64,000 nucleotides of DNA from Desulfovibrionaceae bacterium. GTDB lineage: Bacteria > Desulfobacterota > Desulfovibrionia > Desulfovibrionales > Desulfovibrionaceae. The translations under genes were made by a program, and so were the position numbers. Under the pieces are notes generated by a model. It did not search any database, was not told where the DNA came from, and saw only the letters and a program-made list of their open reading frames with translations. Positions 48,866 to 58,041 of this stretch are shown here, piece by piece. Position 1 is the stretch's first letter; each line of letters begins with the position of its first letter. The stretch spans positions 372,001 through 436,000 of the forward strand of contig CAJTFO010000002.1 in assembly GCA_910575755.1 (NCBI GenBank). Reading direction: 5' to 3'.

Positions 48866-50953
48866 ATGAGCCACAAAGAGCGGATGAAAATTATTGAACA
48901 GGAGGGGGCCGGCGGTTTTGCCCTGGAAAAGGTGGAAAAGCTGGATTCCTCGACGGTGGAAAAGGTGCAGGGCGCCGTTGATGTTTCAGAAATAGTGGCC
49001 AAGTACGATAAGGAATCGTCCTACCGATCATTCAAGGGCTGGCTGGACATTTTCATCCGTTTCATCTGCATAGCCTTTTCGGGCTTTCATCTTTTTACGG
49101 CGGCCACAGGCGCATATCCGCCGCAAATCCAGCGGGCCGTGCATCTGGGCTTTGTGCTGGTGCTGGTGTATCTGCTTTATCCGGCGCATGCCACGGGCAG
49201 CAAGCACAGGCTGGCCTGGTACGACGTGCTGCTGGCCGCCGCCGGAGCGGCTGTCTGCGGGTATATTATCTGGAATTACGACGTCATCGTGCTGGATGCC
49301 GGGCCGCCCACTGAAATGGATTTCTTCTTCGGTTGCGCCGCCATTCTGCTGGTGCTGGAGGCGACGCGCCGCATCGTGGGCCTGCCCATTACCCTGGTGG
49401 CTGTCTGTTTTCTGCTTTATGCAAAATTCGGCAACCTGATTCCGGGCATGATGGGACACCCCGGCTTTTCGCTTCAGCGCATCGTGGGGCATATGTATCT
49501 GACAACGGAAGGCCTGTTCGGAATGCCGCTGGGCGTTTCGGCCTCCTTTGTTTTTCTGTTCATTCTGTTCGGCGCGTTTTTGCACAGCACGGGACTGGGC
49601 AAGTTTTTCATTGACCTTGCCCTGGCCGCTGCCGGCCGCTTTGTGGGCGGCCCGGCCAAGGTGGCCGTGCTGGCCAGCGGCTTTTTCGGCACCATTTCCG
49701 GTTCTTCCGTGGCCAATACCGTATCCACAGGCACATTTACCATCCCGCTGATGAAAAGCGTGGGCTACCGGGGAGCTTTTGCCGGCGCGGTGGAAGCCGC
49801 CTCGTCCACGGGCGGCCAGATCATGCCCCCCATCATGGGCGCGGCCGCCTTCATCATGGCGCAGTTTCTGGGCGTGGGCTATGTGGAAATCGCCAAGGCC
49901 GCGCTGATTCCGGCCCTGCTGTATTACCTGGCCGTGGGCTTCATGGTTCATATGGAAGCCAAGCGGCTGGGGCTCAAGGGCATTCCCAGGGAACGTCTGC
50001 CGCGCACCTGGTTTGTGCTGCGCCAGGGCGGTTATCTGCTCCTGCCCATTTTTGTGCTCATTTATCTGCTTATTCAGGGCTATACGCCGCTCAAGTCCGC
50101 CTATTACTGCATTCTGGCCACGGTCATAATTTCGCTGGTGGCCAACAACTGGAAGGCCTGGGCCGGAGCCAGCTCCAGCGGCATGACCGTCGGGCATGCG
50201 CTTGCCCAATGTAATCGTTTGGCCTTTAAGGATATTCTTCAAGCCATGGAAAACGGTGGTCGCCTGGCCTTGGGCGTCGCCGCAGCCTGCGCCTGCACCG
50301 GCTTTGTTATCGGCGTCGTAACCCTGACCGGCGTGGGGCTCAAGCTGGCCAACGCCATCCTGACCCTCTCCGCCGGCAGCTTTGCCCTGACACTGTTTTT
50401 TACCATGCTTGCGTCCATCGTGCTGGGCATGGGGCTGCCAACCACGGCCAAATATATCGTGCTGGCCACCATTGCGGCCCCGGCTATCCAGACCTTCGGC
50501 GTGCCCATGCTGGCCGCTCATCTTTTCATCATGTACTTCGGCATCCTGGCTGACCTGACTCCGCCGGTGGCCCTGGCCGCCTATGCGGCGGCGGGCATTG
50601 CCAGGTCGGAGCCCAATGCCACGGGTTTTATGGCCGTCAAGCTGGCCCTGGCGGGTTTTCTGATTCCCTATATATTCTGCTACAATCCGGGCCTGCTGAT
50701 GATCGGGGCCAGCAACCTTGAGATCGTGTTCATTGTCTGCACCGCGGCCGTGGGCATCATCTCGCTTTCTTTCGCCAGCGTGGGGTACTGGTTGCGCAAC
50801 CTTTTCCTCTGGGAGCGTCTGCTGCTGGTGGGTGCGGCCATTACCCTGATTACGCCCGGACTGGTGACGGACATCATTGGCCTCAGCCTGATGGCGGCGG
50901 TCTGTATACTGCAGAAAGTATTCAAGGAGGGGCCAGGGCTCAGACGGCAGTAA
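48866..50953 (+). CDS. Fused TRAP transporter permease (4TM + 12TM)
   Basis: This 695-residue inner-membrane protein joins the small (DctQ-like) and large (DctM-like) TRAP subunits, as is the rule for TAXI systems. About 60 soluble N-terminal residues precede four spans (about 60-170), then a long series of spans containing the DctM signatures (GFFGTISGSSVANTVSTGTF near 275 and ASSTGGQIMPPIMGAAAFIM near 315). LGMGLPTTAKYIVLA near 518 fits the second half. The ATG at 48866 follows GGCAGGTAGGG. The operon ends at a strong bidirectional terminator. Confidence 0.94.
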   Translation: MSHKERMKIIEQEGAGGFALEKVEKLDSSTVEKVQGAVDVSEIVAKYDKESSYRSFKGWLDIFIRFICIAFSGFHLFTAATGAYPPQIQRAVHLGFVLVLVYLLYPAHATGSKHRLAWYDVLLAAAGAAVCGYIIWNYDVIVLDAGPPTEMDFFFGCAAILLVLEATRRIVGLPITLVAVCFLLYAKFGNLIPGMMGHPGFSLQRIVGHMYLTTEGLFGMPLGVSASFVFLFILFGAFLHSTGLGKFFIDLALAAAGRFVGGPAKVAVLASGFFGTISGSSVANTVSTGTFTIPLMKSVGYRGAFAGAVEAASSTGGQIMPPIMGAAAFIMAQFLGVGYVEIAKAALIPALLYYLAVGFMVHMEAKRLGLKGIPRERLPRTWFVLRQGGYLLLPIFVLIYLLIQGYTPLKSAYYCILATVIISLVANNWKAWAGASSSGMTVGHALAQCNRLAFKDILQAMENGGRLALGVAAACACTGFVIGVVTLTGVGLKLANAILTLSAGSFALTLFFTMLASIVLGMGLPTTAKYIVLATIAAPAIQTFGVPMLAAHLFIMYFGILADLTPPVALAAYAAAGIARSEPNATGFMAVKLALAGFLIPYIFCYNPGLLMIGASNLEIVFIVCTAAVGIISLSFASVGYWLRNLFLWERLLLVGAAITLITPGLVTDIIGLSLMAAVCILQKVFKEGPGLRRQ

Positions 50954-51000
50954 GCTGCGTTGCGCTGCCGTTTTTTGGTAAAACTGCCGTGATGACTCTG

Positions 51001-51034
51001 AAAAGGGCGGGGCGCATCAGCGTCCCGCCCTTTT
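51001..51034. terminator. Bidirectional terminator between TRAP operon and symporter gene
   Basis: AAAAGGGCGGGGCG pairs with CGTCCCGCCCTTTT over 14 bp with one G-T pair and a 6-base loop. A/T runs on both sides make it work for both strands. It lies between convergent genes. Confidence 0.88.
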
Positions 51035-51089
51035 GTATGCAAGAAGCCCCCGGTCGGGGAGCTTGCTGCCCGTTTTTATGCCATGAAGA

Positions 51090-52535
51090 TCAGTTGGCGG
51101 TCTTGGGCCAGAAAGAGGAAGTTCTGCGACCTTTCGTGTCCAGAGCCCAGCCCAGCAGCCAGCCCGCCAGAGAGAAAGCGAAGCCGACAAAAAAAGGCGG
51201 AATCAGCGCGGCCTGCTCCCAGAGCAGGGGCGTGACGGCGAAAGTCTTGTGTGCCAGCAGATACCAGAGCATGCAGCTTGCAAAGCCAGCACAGCAGCTT
51301 GTCCACGCGGCCAGGGAACTGCGCTGGCCAAAACGCACAAGCGCCACATAGGCCACCAGCACAGTTGCCCCCACTATGCTCCAGCTTGTGGTGCAGAGCA
51401 GGGCAATAAGCTGTCCCTTGATCTGGGCGCAACCGCCGGAGAGCAGCACGCAGAAGACGATGCCCAGCAGCCACATGGGGCGTGAAGTCTTGCGCCCCGG
51501 CAGATCCTCGGCAATGGCCGAGACAGCGATATGGAAAATGGCCGTGGCTGTGGACAGAGAGGCAGACACAATGGCCAGAACAAAGATTTGCAGGCCTACA
51601 TTGGGCAGCAGCATTTTGACCAGCGTGGGCATCACGTCGTCCGGCGACGCCACTTCCGGCAGGATCAAGCGAGAAAGCGACGCTACAAAGTAAGCGCCGC
51701 CCACCAGCACAGTGAGCACCAGCATGGCCAGAGGGGTGATCCGGTTGACCTGCTTGGCCGAGTTCAGGGCAAAATGGCGCTGAATCATTTGCGGCTGGGC
51801 CCATACCGCAATGGAGGTCACTACGACCAGAGAAATGATGAACCAGCCCTGTTCGCCGCTGGAGAGCGCAAGGAAGCCTTCGTTGGCCTTGGCCGTAGGC
51901 GCCAGCGCGGCCAGATCGGCAATGCCCTGGATGGGCCCGCCCACTCTGCTGAATACGGCCCAGACCAGCATACATATGCCCACCAGCATGACGAAGCCCT
52001 GCATGGCCTCGGTGTAGAGCACGCCGCGCAGGCCGCCCACAAACACGGCAAAGCCCACCAGCAGGGTCACCAGCCAGATCAGCGACCAGACCGGCAGAGG
52101 AAGAATCTGCGCCAGCAGCAAAGCCGCGCCCTTGACCACCGCCGAAGCATAGACCCCCAGAAATACCGCAAAGAGCAGGGCCAGGGCCTTGCCGAGAAGG
52201 GGGCTTTTATGCCCCTTGGCCAGCAACTGTGCAGGCGTGCGGGCCTGAAGGTTGCGCTGACAGCGCCGGGTGGGCCAGGCCAGAAAACGATAGACGATCC
52301 AGGTTCCCAGCCAGACATTGCCGGCTGCCACCAGAAGCATTTGCAGCCCGTAGACATAAGCCAGACCGCCGAAGCCCACCAGGGCCACGGCTGAAATATA
52401 GGTTGCAACGTAGGCGAAAGCCTGGATGCTGAAACTCACACGGCCCGTGCTCAGGACGTCATGCCCCTGCCCCTTGCGGGCCAGCCAGACAAAAACGGCA
52501 ATGTAGGCAACCCAGATCAGAGCGTCGAGCAGCAT
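51090..52535 (-). CDS. Sodium/solute symporter, SSS family
   Basis: This 481-residue inner-membrane symporter has about 13 hydrophobic segments. The SSS core helices are recognisable: GLAYVYGLQMLLVAAGN (about 55-71), GGLRGVLYTEAMQGFVML (about 165-182, an SSS hallmark), and IVSASLSTATAIFHIAVSAI (about 330-349, near the second sodium site). Members carry pantothenate, proline, acetate, sugars or amino acids, and the substrate cannot be told here. Its ATG lies 2 bases after the stop of a 40-residue accessory protein, which supports co-translation. Confidence 0.92.
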   Translation of the reverse strand: MLLDALIWVAYIAVFVWLARKGQGHDVLSTGRVSFSIQAFAYVATYISAVALVGFGGLAYVYGLQMLLVAAGNVWLGTWIVYRFLAWPTRRCQRNLQARTPAQLLAKGHKSPLLGKALALLFAVFLGVYASAVVKGAALLLAQILPLPVWSLIWLVTLLVGFAVFVGGLRGVLYTEAMQGFVMLVGICMLVWAVFSRVGGPIQGIADLAALAPTAKANEGFLALSSGEQGWFIISLVVVTSIAVWAQPQMIQRHFALNSAKQVNRITPLAMLVLTVLVGGAYFVASLSRLILPEVASPDDVMPTLVKMLLPNVGLQIFVLAIVSASLSTATAIFHIAVSAIAEDLPGRKTSRPMWLLGIVFCVLLSGGCAQIKGQLIALLCTTSWSIVGATVLVAYVALVRFGQRSSLAAWTSCCAGFASCMLWYLLAHKTFAVTPLLWEQAALIPPFFVGFAFSLAGWLLGWALDTKGRRTSSFWPKTAN

Positions 52536-52537
52536 GG

Positions 52538-52660
52538 TCAGCTCCGGCGACGAGCCTGACGGCCCAGGGAGATCAGTGACAGCAGCAACGCCCCGCCCAG
52601 GGACAATATGGCTATGCGCACGGCTGTGTCGGCCAGCAAGAGAGTGGAGAAAATATCCAT
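52538..52660 (-). CDS. Symporter small accessory protein (40 residues)
   Basis: A single hydrophobic helix (about 8-33, with LLLADTAVRIAILSLGGALL) with a basic Arg-rich tail makes this a one-span membrane peptide. A strong AAGGAGG site precedes the ATG and the gene is coupled to the symporter gene by a 2-base gap. Small partner proteins of SSS transporters are known in Desulfovibrio-like bacteria. Its function is probably stability or assembly of the symporter. Confidence 0.8.
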   Translation of the reverse strand: MDIFSTLLLADTAVRIAILSLGGALLLSLISLGRQARRRS

Positions 52661-52678
52661 AGGGCCTCCTTCAGGCAT

Positions 52679-52708
52679 AAAAAAACCGCCGATCCCTGTG
52701 ATCGGCGG
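52679..52708 (-). terminator. Intrinsic terminator in the symporter leader (attenuator candidate)
   Basis: On the - strand a perfect 9-bp stem CCGCCGATC/GATCGGCGG (52686-52708, 5-base loop) runs into seven T (52679-52685). The accessory-protein ribosome site lies about 10 bases downstream, so no promoter fits after it and the operon must be read through this terminator. Confidence 0.85.
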
Positions 52709-52756
52709 CATATGGCGTTAGCACATGCGGTCAACGACGACACAACCGAACCTGGG

Positions 52757-52816
52757 TTAGTGGCTGACTCTGGCGACATCATATCGAAAAAAAAGGAAAA
52801 TCAGGGTTGCGTTCAT
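52757..52816 (-). CDS. Phe-rich leader peptide candidate (19 codons)
   Basis: An ATG-to-TAA frame of 19 codons ends 48 bases before the terminator stem and includes a run IFLFFRY with three Phe and a Tyr. It loosely recalls the pheST and pheA leaders. Weaknesses: the ATG sits near the expected transcript start and has only GAGTGG as ribosome site, so translation is not assured. If real, ribosome stalling at Phe codons could open the terminator. Confidence 0.3.
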   Translation of the reverse strand: MNATLIFLFFRYDVARVSH

Positions 52817-52822
52817 GAGCCA

Positions 52823-52851
52823 CTCATAACTGCCGTCGGTCGGGCTGTCAA
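52823..52851 (-). promoter_or_regulatory. Sigma-70-type promoter of the symporter operon
   Basis: On the - strand TTGACA (52846-52851), a 17-base spacer and TATGAG (52823-52828). It lies right after the TetR gene stop and upstream of the leader terminator. Confidence 0.6.
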
Positions 52852-52872
52852 TGCCTGATGGCCGCGAAACAC

Positions 52873-53448
52873 TCAGGCCTTGATGGCGCGGGCCACAAAA
52901 TCCAGCACATCGCTGTACAGCGTGGGCAGGGCATAGGGGGTCAGCACCCGGGTACGGTTGGCCCCGACCATCAGCGAAATAAGTATCTGTGCCGTGGCCT
53001 TGTTGTCCACCTTGGCCAGGCTGCCGTCACTGACCCCGCGCGCAATGAGTGTTTCCAGCAACTGATGAACCTGCGCAAACATGGAATCCATCAGGTCGCG
53101 GTCTGTCTTGGTTTTCATGTCACTGTACGGAGAGCAGCGTACCAGCACCAGCCAGTTGGAATCCTTGTCAATGGAGAAATCAAGATATGCCTTGCAGTAG
53201 CGCATCACCGCATCAAAGCCGGAATCGGCGTCTGCGGTGGCTTCACGCAGCTTGATCAGAAAGTGTTCCAGCACATCCAGACCCGAGGCCAGAAAGAGTT
53301 TCTCCTTGTTGCCATAGTGATGGGTCAGGAGCCCCAGCGCTACGCCGGCCCGGTCGGAAATCTTTTTGAACGTGGTTTCCACATAACCGCATTCGCCGAA
53401 AAGTTCTTTGGCCGCCTGGAGCAAGGCTTCTTTTTTGGTCTTCGTCAT
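52873..53448 (-). CDS. TetR-family regulator
   Basis: This 191-residue repressor-like protein has the N-terminal helix-turn-helix typical of TetR/AcrR proteins (AAKELFGECGYVETTFKKIS then ALGLLTHHYGNKEKLF, about 10-55), followed by an alpha-helical ligand domain with no recognised motif. A long open frame reaches further upstream, but the ATG at 53448 (MTKTKKEALLQ) gives the standard N terminus. It is directly upstream of the symporter operon on the same strand and is its most likely regulator, or it may control itself and the protease gene upstream. Confidence 0.9.
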   Translation of the reverse strand: MTKTKKEALLQAAKELFGECGYVETTFKKISDRAGVALGLLTHHYGNKEKLFLASGLDVLEHFLIKLREATADADSGFDAVMRYCKAYLDFSIDKDSNWLVLVRCSPYSDMKTKTDRDLMDSMFAQVHQLLETLIARGVSDGSLAKVDNKATAQILISLMVGANRTRVLTPYALPTLYSDVLDFVARAIKA

Positions 53449-53551
53449 AATTCTTTTTACTGGCGCCGGAAAAAGACCGGGCTGGAGTATATGGATAAGG
53501 CGAACCTGCCTTACCGCCGGGGAAAGGGCAGAGTCAATAAAGGAACGGATT

Positions 53552-55996
53552 TCAGCCTTTCCTGGGACGCCGGAAGGCGTTCTGGGCGTAGTCTCCCAGG
53601 CGTTCCAGGCGTCTGTCCACCAGGTCATACAGACTGCCGGTGGTGAAGCCGCCGTTCTTGTGCCGCCGTCCGGCGGGCAGACCGGTAAGCAGGCTCAGGG
53701 CCTCCTCAATGCAGCGCACAGGGTAAATGGCAAACTGTTTTTTTTCCACTGCCGCCAGCACATCCGGCGCCAGCATCAGGTGATCCACATTGTCGCGGGG
53801 AATGATGACGCCTTGCGAGCCAGTGAGCCCGTGCCGGGCGCAGACCTTGTAAAAGCCTTCAATCTTGCGGGTCACGCCGCCCACGGCCATGATCTGACCG
53901 GAATGGCTCACCGCGCCGGTAAAGGCCAGATCCAGGCGCACCGGCACATCCGCCAGGGCCGAAAGCAGGGCCGCCAGCTCCGCGCCCGAGGCTGAATCGC
54001 CTTCAATGCCGGCGTAGCTCTGCTCAAAATAGAGCGAACCGGAGAGCACCAGGGGTTTTTTGCGCGCAAACAGATCCGTGAGATAGCTTTTCAGGATCAT
54101 CATGGCCTTGGTGTGAATGGGACCGCCCAGTTCCGCTTCGCGTTCCAGGTCGATGATGCCTTCATGACCCACGCCCACAGTGCAGGAAATGCGGTGCGGC
54201 AGACCGAACTCGAAATTTCCGTGCCAGGTGACGGAAAGGCCGTTCACCTGTCCCACGGCGGAACCGGAGGTGCGCACCTTGATCATCTCGCGGTCGTATT
54301 CCTCCATGAAGATTTCTTCCACCAGATTGGCGCGGTAAGTGCGCGCGGCATAGGCTTCTTCCAGAATGGCGGCGCTGAGCAGCGGCAATTGGCGCATTTC
54401 GGCCAGGGCCGCGGCTTCGAGCATCAGTTCGCGCAGCAAGGGAAACTTGAGCGAAAGACGGCGCTGGTCCTCGCAGAGATGCGACCCAAGGTCCACAAGC
54501 CAGGCCAGGGCCGTGCGGTCAAAGGGACACAGCCCGTTTTCGTCAATGATTCTGGCGATATGGCTCAGATAGATGCGTATGTTCTCAGCGGTGCGCTCCG
54601 CCACATCGGCCATATGGGCCTTGATGCGGAAAAGCTTGGCAAAGCGGTCATCGTTGACCAGCAGCGTTTCGTACAGTTCTTCACCGCCGATCAGAACCAC
54701 CTTGAGATCCAGGGCCAAGGGTTCGGGCGTGATGCCCTTGGTGCGGATGGCCGTATCCGGAGTGTCGCCCACGTCTTCGATGCGCGCCTGGTTGGAGCGC
54801 AGGGCTCGCAGCAGACCTTCCCAGGCAGTGGAATGCTGAAGCAGGTCTTCAATGTGCAGCACCAGAAAACCGCCATTGGCCTTATGCAGGCTGCCGGCCT
54901 TGATCAGGGTGAAATCCGTGACCAGCGCGCCCATTTCCGATTCGCGCTCCACGCAGCCCAGCAGATTGACCGCTGTGGGGTGGTCTTCCACTATAATGGG
55001 CGCGCCGTTCAGCCCGCTGTTGTCCACCAGCAGATTGACCTCGTAGCGGTAAAAAATATTTTCCGTGGGCTGAGGGGGGTGCCCGTCGGCGGCGGGCGCG
55101 CCCTGCATGCCGCCGTCGCGCGGCAGGAAGGACTCCGTGTTTTTCAGGATATCCTCGCGCAGTGCCGTGAAATATTCGGGCAGGCCCGGCACGGGGCAGG
55201 CCTTCAGGATGCGCTGCCGCGCCGGAGTGAGCAGGGCGTCCAGCACCTGGCCCATGGCCTGGCGCTCCAGATCGCGCTCGTCATCATGGAAGGATTCCTC
55301 GGCCTTGTTCAACTGGCGCATGAAGCCCGCCATGGACTGCACCAGACTGTCGCCGCGCCGCTTGAGGTTGAGGCGCACCGTATTATCCAGGCGTTCAAAT
55401 TCCTCTTCACTCAGGCGTTTGCCTTCCACCAGCGGGTAAAGCGTCAGGCCGCCGTTTTCATCCATGTCCAGATTGAAGCCCTTGTCCACGGCCACGGAAT
55501 TCATCTTGTGCAAGAGGCCCATGCGGATGTTATGAAACTGATCCACAAGCCTGGCTCGCTGCTTCACATAGGCGGCGGCCTCAAAGCGCCGGGCCAGCTC
55601 CTTGCCGATGTTCTCCAGAGTTTCCTTCAGGGCCTGCTTGAACCTTTTGCCCTGACCGGCGGGCAGGGCCAGCAGGCTCGGGCGGTCCGGGTCGGCGAAG
55701 TTCTGCACATAGACCAGATCCGGCGGTGTGGCGGCTTTGCGCGCCTGTGGCCGCAGATAGGACAGAAGCATGTAGCTGCGACCAAGATCCGCCTCGCCGG
55801 AGAGATAGACGTTGTAGCCGGCCGCGCGAATGTGCAGGGCCAGATTCAGAGCCTGCATGGCCCGTGGCTGAAAGGGATTCCTGCGACCGTTGCCGTTGCG
55901 CGGCAGGGGGATCGCCCGGCTGTCTTCCCAGGGAATACGGGCCGGATCAAAGGTGGCGTGCAGCCGGGATGTGTCCAGCGGTGCGATACTTGGCAT
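53552..55996 (-). CDS. LonB-like AAA+ protease with degenerate P-loop
   Basis: This 814-residue ATP-dependent protease-like protein has an N-terminal AAA region (about 30-110), a long helical insertion (about 120-260), AAA core parts (about 310-560, with GGFLVLHIEDLL near 375) and a C-terminal Lon protease domain (about 590-800). The Ser-Lys dyad is visible: Ser in EGDSASGAEL (about 668) and Lys in GGVTRKIEGF (about 710). The P-loop reads GEADLGRSYM, with Arg where the ATP-binding Lys is expected; the family often has such GxGR variants. It probably degrades or remodels proteins. No substrate is evident from neighbours. It starts 14 bases after the hemC stop. Confidence 0.9.
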   Translation of the reverse strand: MPSIAPLDTSRLHATFDPARIPWEDSRAIPLPRNGNGRRNPFQPRAMQALNLALHIRAAGYNVYLSGEADLGRSYMLLSYLRPQARKAATPPDLVYVQNFADPDRPSLLALPAGQGKRFKQALKETLENIGKELARRFEAAAYVKQRARLVDQFHNIRMGLLHKMNSVAVDKGFNLDMDENGGLTLYPLVEGKRLSEEEFERLDNTVRLNLKRRGDSLVQSMAGFMRQLNKAEESFHDDERDLERQAMGQVLDALLTPARQRILKACPVPGLPEYFTALREDILKNTESFLPRDGGMQGAPAADGHPPQPTENIFYRYEVNLLVDNSGLNGAPIIVEDHPTAVNLLGCVERESEMGALVTDFTLIKAGSLHKANGGFLVLHIEDLLQHSTAWEGLLRALRSNQARIEDVGDTPDTAIRTKGITPEPLALDLKVVLIGGEELYETLLVNDDRFAKLFRIKAHMADVAERTAENIRIYLSHIARIIDENGLCPFDRTALAWLVDLGSHLCEDQRRLSLKFPLLRELMLEAAALAEMRQLPLLSAAILEEAYAARTYRANLVEEIFMEEYDREMIKVRTSGSAVGQVNGLSVTWHGNFEFGLPHRISCTVGVGHEGIIDLEREAELGGPIHTKAMMILKSYLTDLFARKKPLVLSGSLYFEQSYAGIEGDSASGAELAALLSALADVPVRLDLAFTGAVSHSGQIMAVGGVTRKIEGFYKVCARHGLTGSQGVIIPRDNVDHLMLAPDVLAAVEKKQFAIYPVRCIEEALSLLTGLPAGRRHKNGGFTTGSLYDLVDRRLERLGDYAQNAFRRPRKG

Positions 55997-56010
55997 AACT
56001 ATTTGAATTT

Positions 56011-56943
56011 TTACTGTTGTTGATAAATTTTTGCCAGAATGGAACGACCGCCCCTGTCCAGCAGTTCATGGGCCAGCTCCTGGCCCAGAACGCGGGCATC
56101 CACGGCGTTGCCGGTCTTTACGCCGCGCAGAACCTGGCTGCCGTCCGCCTCTGCCACCAGGCCCTCAAGGCGGATATTTTCCTCATCCACAAGGCGCGCG
56201 TGCCCGGCAATGGGCGCCTGACAGCCGCCCTCCAGCCCGGCCAGAAAGCCGCGCTCGGCATCCACGCAGACGCGGGCGGCGCGGTCTTCCAGGCTGGCCA
56301 GCAGGACGAGCAGATCATAATTGTCCTCGCGGCATTCAATGCCCAGCGCGCCCTGCCCCACGGCGGGCAGAAAGCGTTCCGGGGCCAGAGGCGTCATGCG
56401 GGGGGCGCTGAGCCCCAGTCTGTTGAGCCCGGCTGAGGCCAGGATGATGGCGTCATAGTCGCCATCCTGCAATTTGCGCAGTCTTGTGTCCACATTGCCG
56501 CGCAGGCTGGAAATGCGAAGATCAGGCCGCAGGGCCAGCAGCTGGGCCTGACGCCGCAGGCTGCTGGTGCCCACATGCGCGCCTTGCGGCAGGGAATCCA
56601 CATCGGCGTGCGCACAGGAAAGGAAGCAGTCGGTGCACGTCTCGCGCGGCGGCACACAGCCCAGAATCAGCCCCTGGGGCAGGGTCATGGGCACATCCTT
56701 GATGCTGTGCACGGCCAGATCCGCCCGCCCGTCCAGCAGGGCCTCTTCAATTTCCTTAACAAACAGACCTTTGCCGCCCACCCTGGACAGGGGCACGTCC
56801 AGAATGATGTCGCCCCTGGTCTTGATGACGTTGAGCGAAACCGTGAGATCAGGGGCCAGAGCTTCCAGGCGGCTTTTGATGTGCTCGGCCTGCCAGAGAG
56901 CCAGACGGCTGCCGCGAGTGGCAATGACAAGATGCTTGCGCAT
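56011..56943 (-). CDS. hemC: Porphobilinogen deaminase (hydroxymethylbilane synthase)
   Basis: This cytosolic enzyme joins four porphobilinogens into hydroxymethylbilane on the way to siroheme, heme and cobalamin, all in demand in a sulfate reducer. The 310-residue length is standard. Hallmarks: [13 protein letters not shown] at the N terminus, SLRRQAQLL near 130, the catalytic Asp loop near SIKDVPMT (about 82), and the dipyrromethane-binding Cys in [10 protein letters not shown] (about 244). The TAGTTA-like gap to lon is short, so both may be in one operon with fmdB and gmhA. Confidence 0.97.
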   Translation of the reverse strand: MRKHLVIATRGSRLALWQAEHIKSRLEALAPDLTVSLNVIKTRGDIILDVPLSRVGGKGLFVKEIEEALLDGRADLAVHSIKDVPMTLPQGLILGCVPPRETCTDCFLSCAHADVDSLPQGAHVGTSSLRRQAQLLALRPDLRISSLRGNVDTRLRKLQDGDYDAIILASAGLNRLGLSAPRMTPLAPERFLPAVGQGALGIECREDNYDLLVLLASLEDRAARVCVDAERGFLAGLEGGCQAPIAGHARLVDEENIRLEGLVAEADGSQVLRGVKTGNAVDARVLGQELAHELLDRGGRSILAKIYQQQ

Positions 56944-57039
56944 GGCTTCCTTTGTTCTGTGGAAAGTGGCAACAAGTCCGCGTCCGGCCTGTGCGACCAG
57001 GGAGGCGGTCAGCGGCCTGCCGGGGAATGATGGTGGACG

Positions 57040-57270
57040 CTAGCGCCCGCAACTGGCGCAATTGCCGCCGGAACAGCCGGCGCACCCGCCTCCGCCGGAG
57101 GACGGCGCGGCATATTCGCCGCCCTCGCCGCCCGTGCAGTGAGCGCAACGGGACATGAGCTTGTGCGTCTCGCGCGAGCCGCAATAGGGGCAGACGGGCG
57201 CGGCGTCGTCAAAAACCAGCTCTTCAAATTCATGGGCGCATTTTTTACAGATGTACTCGTAAATTGGCAT
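57040..57270 (-). CDS. FmdB-family zinc-ribbon protein
   Basis: A 76-residue protein with the FmdB/CxxC_CXXC_SSSS start MPIYEYICKKCAHEFEELV and a zinc ribbon built from CKKC (about 8-11) and CPYCGS (about 28-33). The C-terminal third is Gly/Cys-rich (GGCAGCSGGNCASCG) and may bind another metal. Family members are small, probably regulatory, and the role is unknown. ATG at 57270 starts 2 bases after the gmhA stop. Confidence 0.88.
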   Translation of the reverse strand: MPIYEYICKKCAHEFEELVFDDAAPVCPYCGSRETHKLMSRCAHCTGGEGGEYAAPSSGGGGCAGCSGGNCASCGR

Positions 57271-57272
57271 GG

Positions 57273-57905
57273 TCAATCCTTGTGTTCCGGGTCAGATTGC
57301 AGATACGGCGTGAGCGCCGTAACATTTTCAAACAGATAGTAATCAGTGAGCTGACAGAAAAGATGCCCGGCGGCGCCATGCAGCTCCTGAACGAGCGGGG
57401 TATGCCCGGAGGGCGCTTCCAGCAGGATATGGCAGAGCGCGGCCATCTCGCCGCCGCCCTGGCCCGTGAAGCCCACGGTGAACAGACCTGCCGACCGGGC
57501 GGCGCGCAGGGCCGCCAGCACGTTGGCGCTGTTGCCGGAAGTGGAAATGCCCAGCAGCAGATCGCCTTTGCGCCCCAGCGCTTCCACCTGACGGGCGAAA
57601 ACCTGGCTGAAGTTCAGGTCATTGCTGATGGCGGTCAGGGCTGAAGTATCCGTACTCAGGGCAATGGCCGGCAAGGCCGGGCGATCCATGAGAAAACGGT
57701 TCACGAATTCGGCGGCCAGATGTTGCGCGTCGGCGGCGCTGCCGCCGTTGCCGCAGAGCAGAATCTTGCCTCCCCCGGCCAGGCAGAGGGCGGCGCGCAG
57801 GGCGGCGTCACGCAGGCGGGAAGCCTGCGCGCGAAAAAATTCCTCACGCAGACGCGCGCCGTCCCGTGCATGCCGGGCTATGATCTCCAGGGCAGAGTCT
57901 TTCAT
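57273..57905 (-). CDS. gmhA: Phosphoheptose isomerase (sedoheptulose 7-phosphate isomerase)
   Basis: This SIS-domain enzyme makes D-glycero-D-manno-heptose 7-phosphate for lipopolysaccharide inner core. The protein of about 210 residues shows LLCGNGGSAADAQHLAAEF (about 49-67) and GISTSGNSANVLAAL (about 118-132), the two SIS phosphate-binding motifs, and the C-terminal LVQELHGAAGHLFCQLTDYYLF with the family's His and Glu. The start is set at ATG 57905 (MKDSALEIIARH); ATGs further upstream would add a non-homologous segment into the nadK-divergent region. Confidence 0.92.
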   Translation of the reverse strand: MKDSALEIIARHARDGARLREEFFRAQASRLRDAALRAALCLAGGGKILLCGNGGSAADAQHLAAEFVNRFLMDRPALPAIALSTDTSALTAISNDLNFSQVFARQVEALGRKGDLLLGISTSGNSANVLAALRAARSAGLFTVGFTGQGGGEMAALCHILLEAPSGHTPLVQELHGAAGHLFCQLTDYYLFENVTALTPYLQSDPEHKD

Positions 57906-58041
57906 GCTGTTTGACCTTAATGAAGGCGGGCGAACGCCGTTCTGATTCGGAATGCCCATACTTATGCCAAAGCGGCGCGCCTGACAAGCGGCCCGGCCTG
58001 CGGGCTTGCGGTCACGGCCCTGATAACGTAACCTGCCGTTC

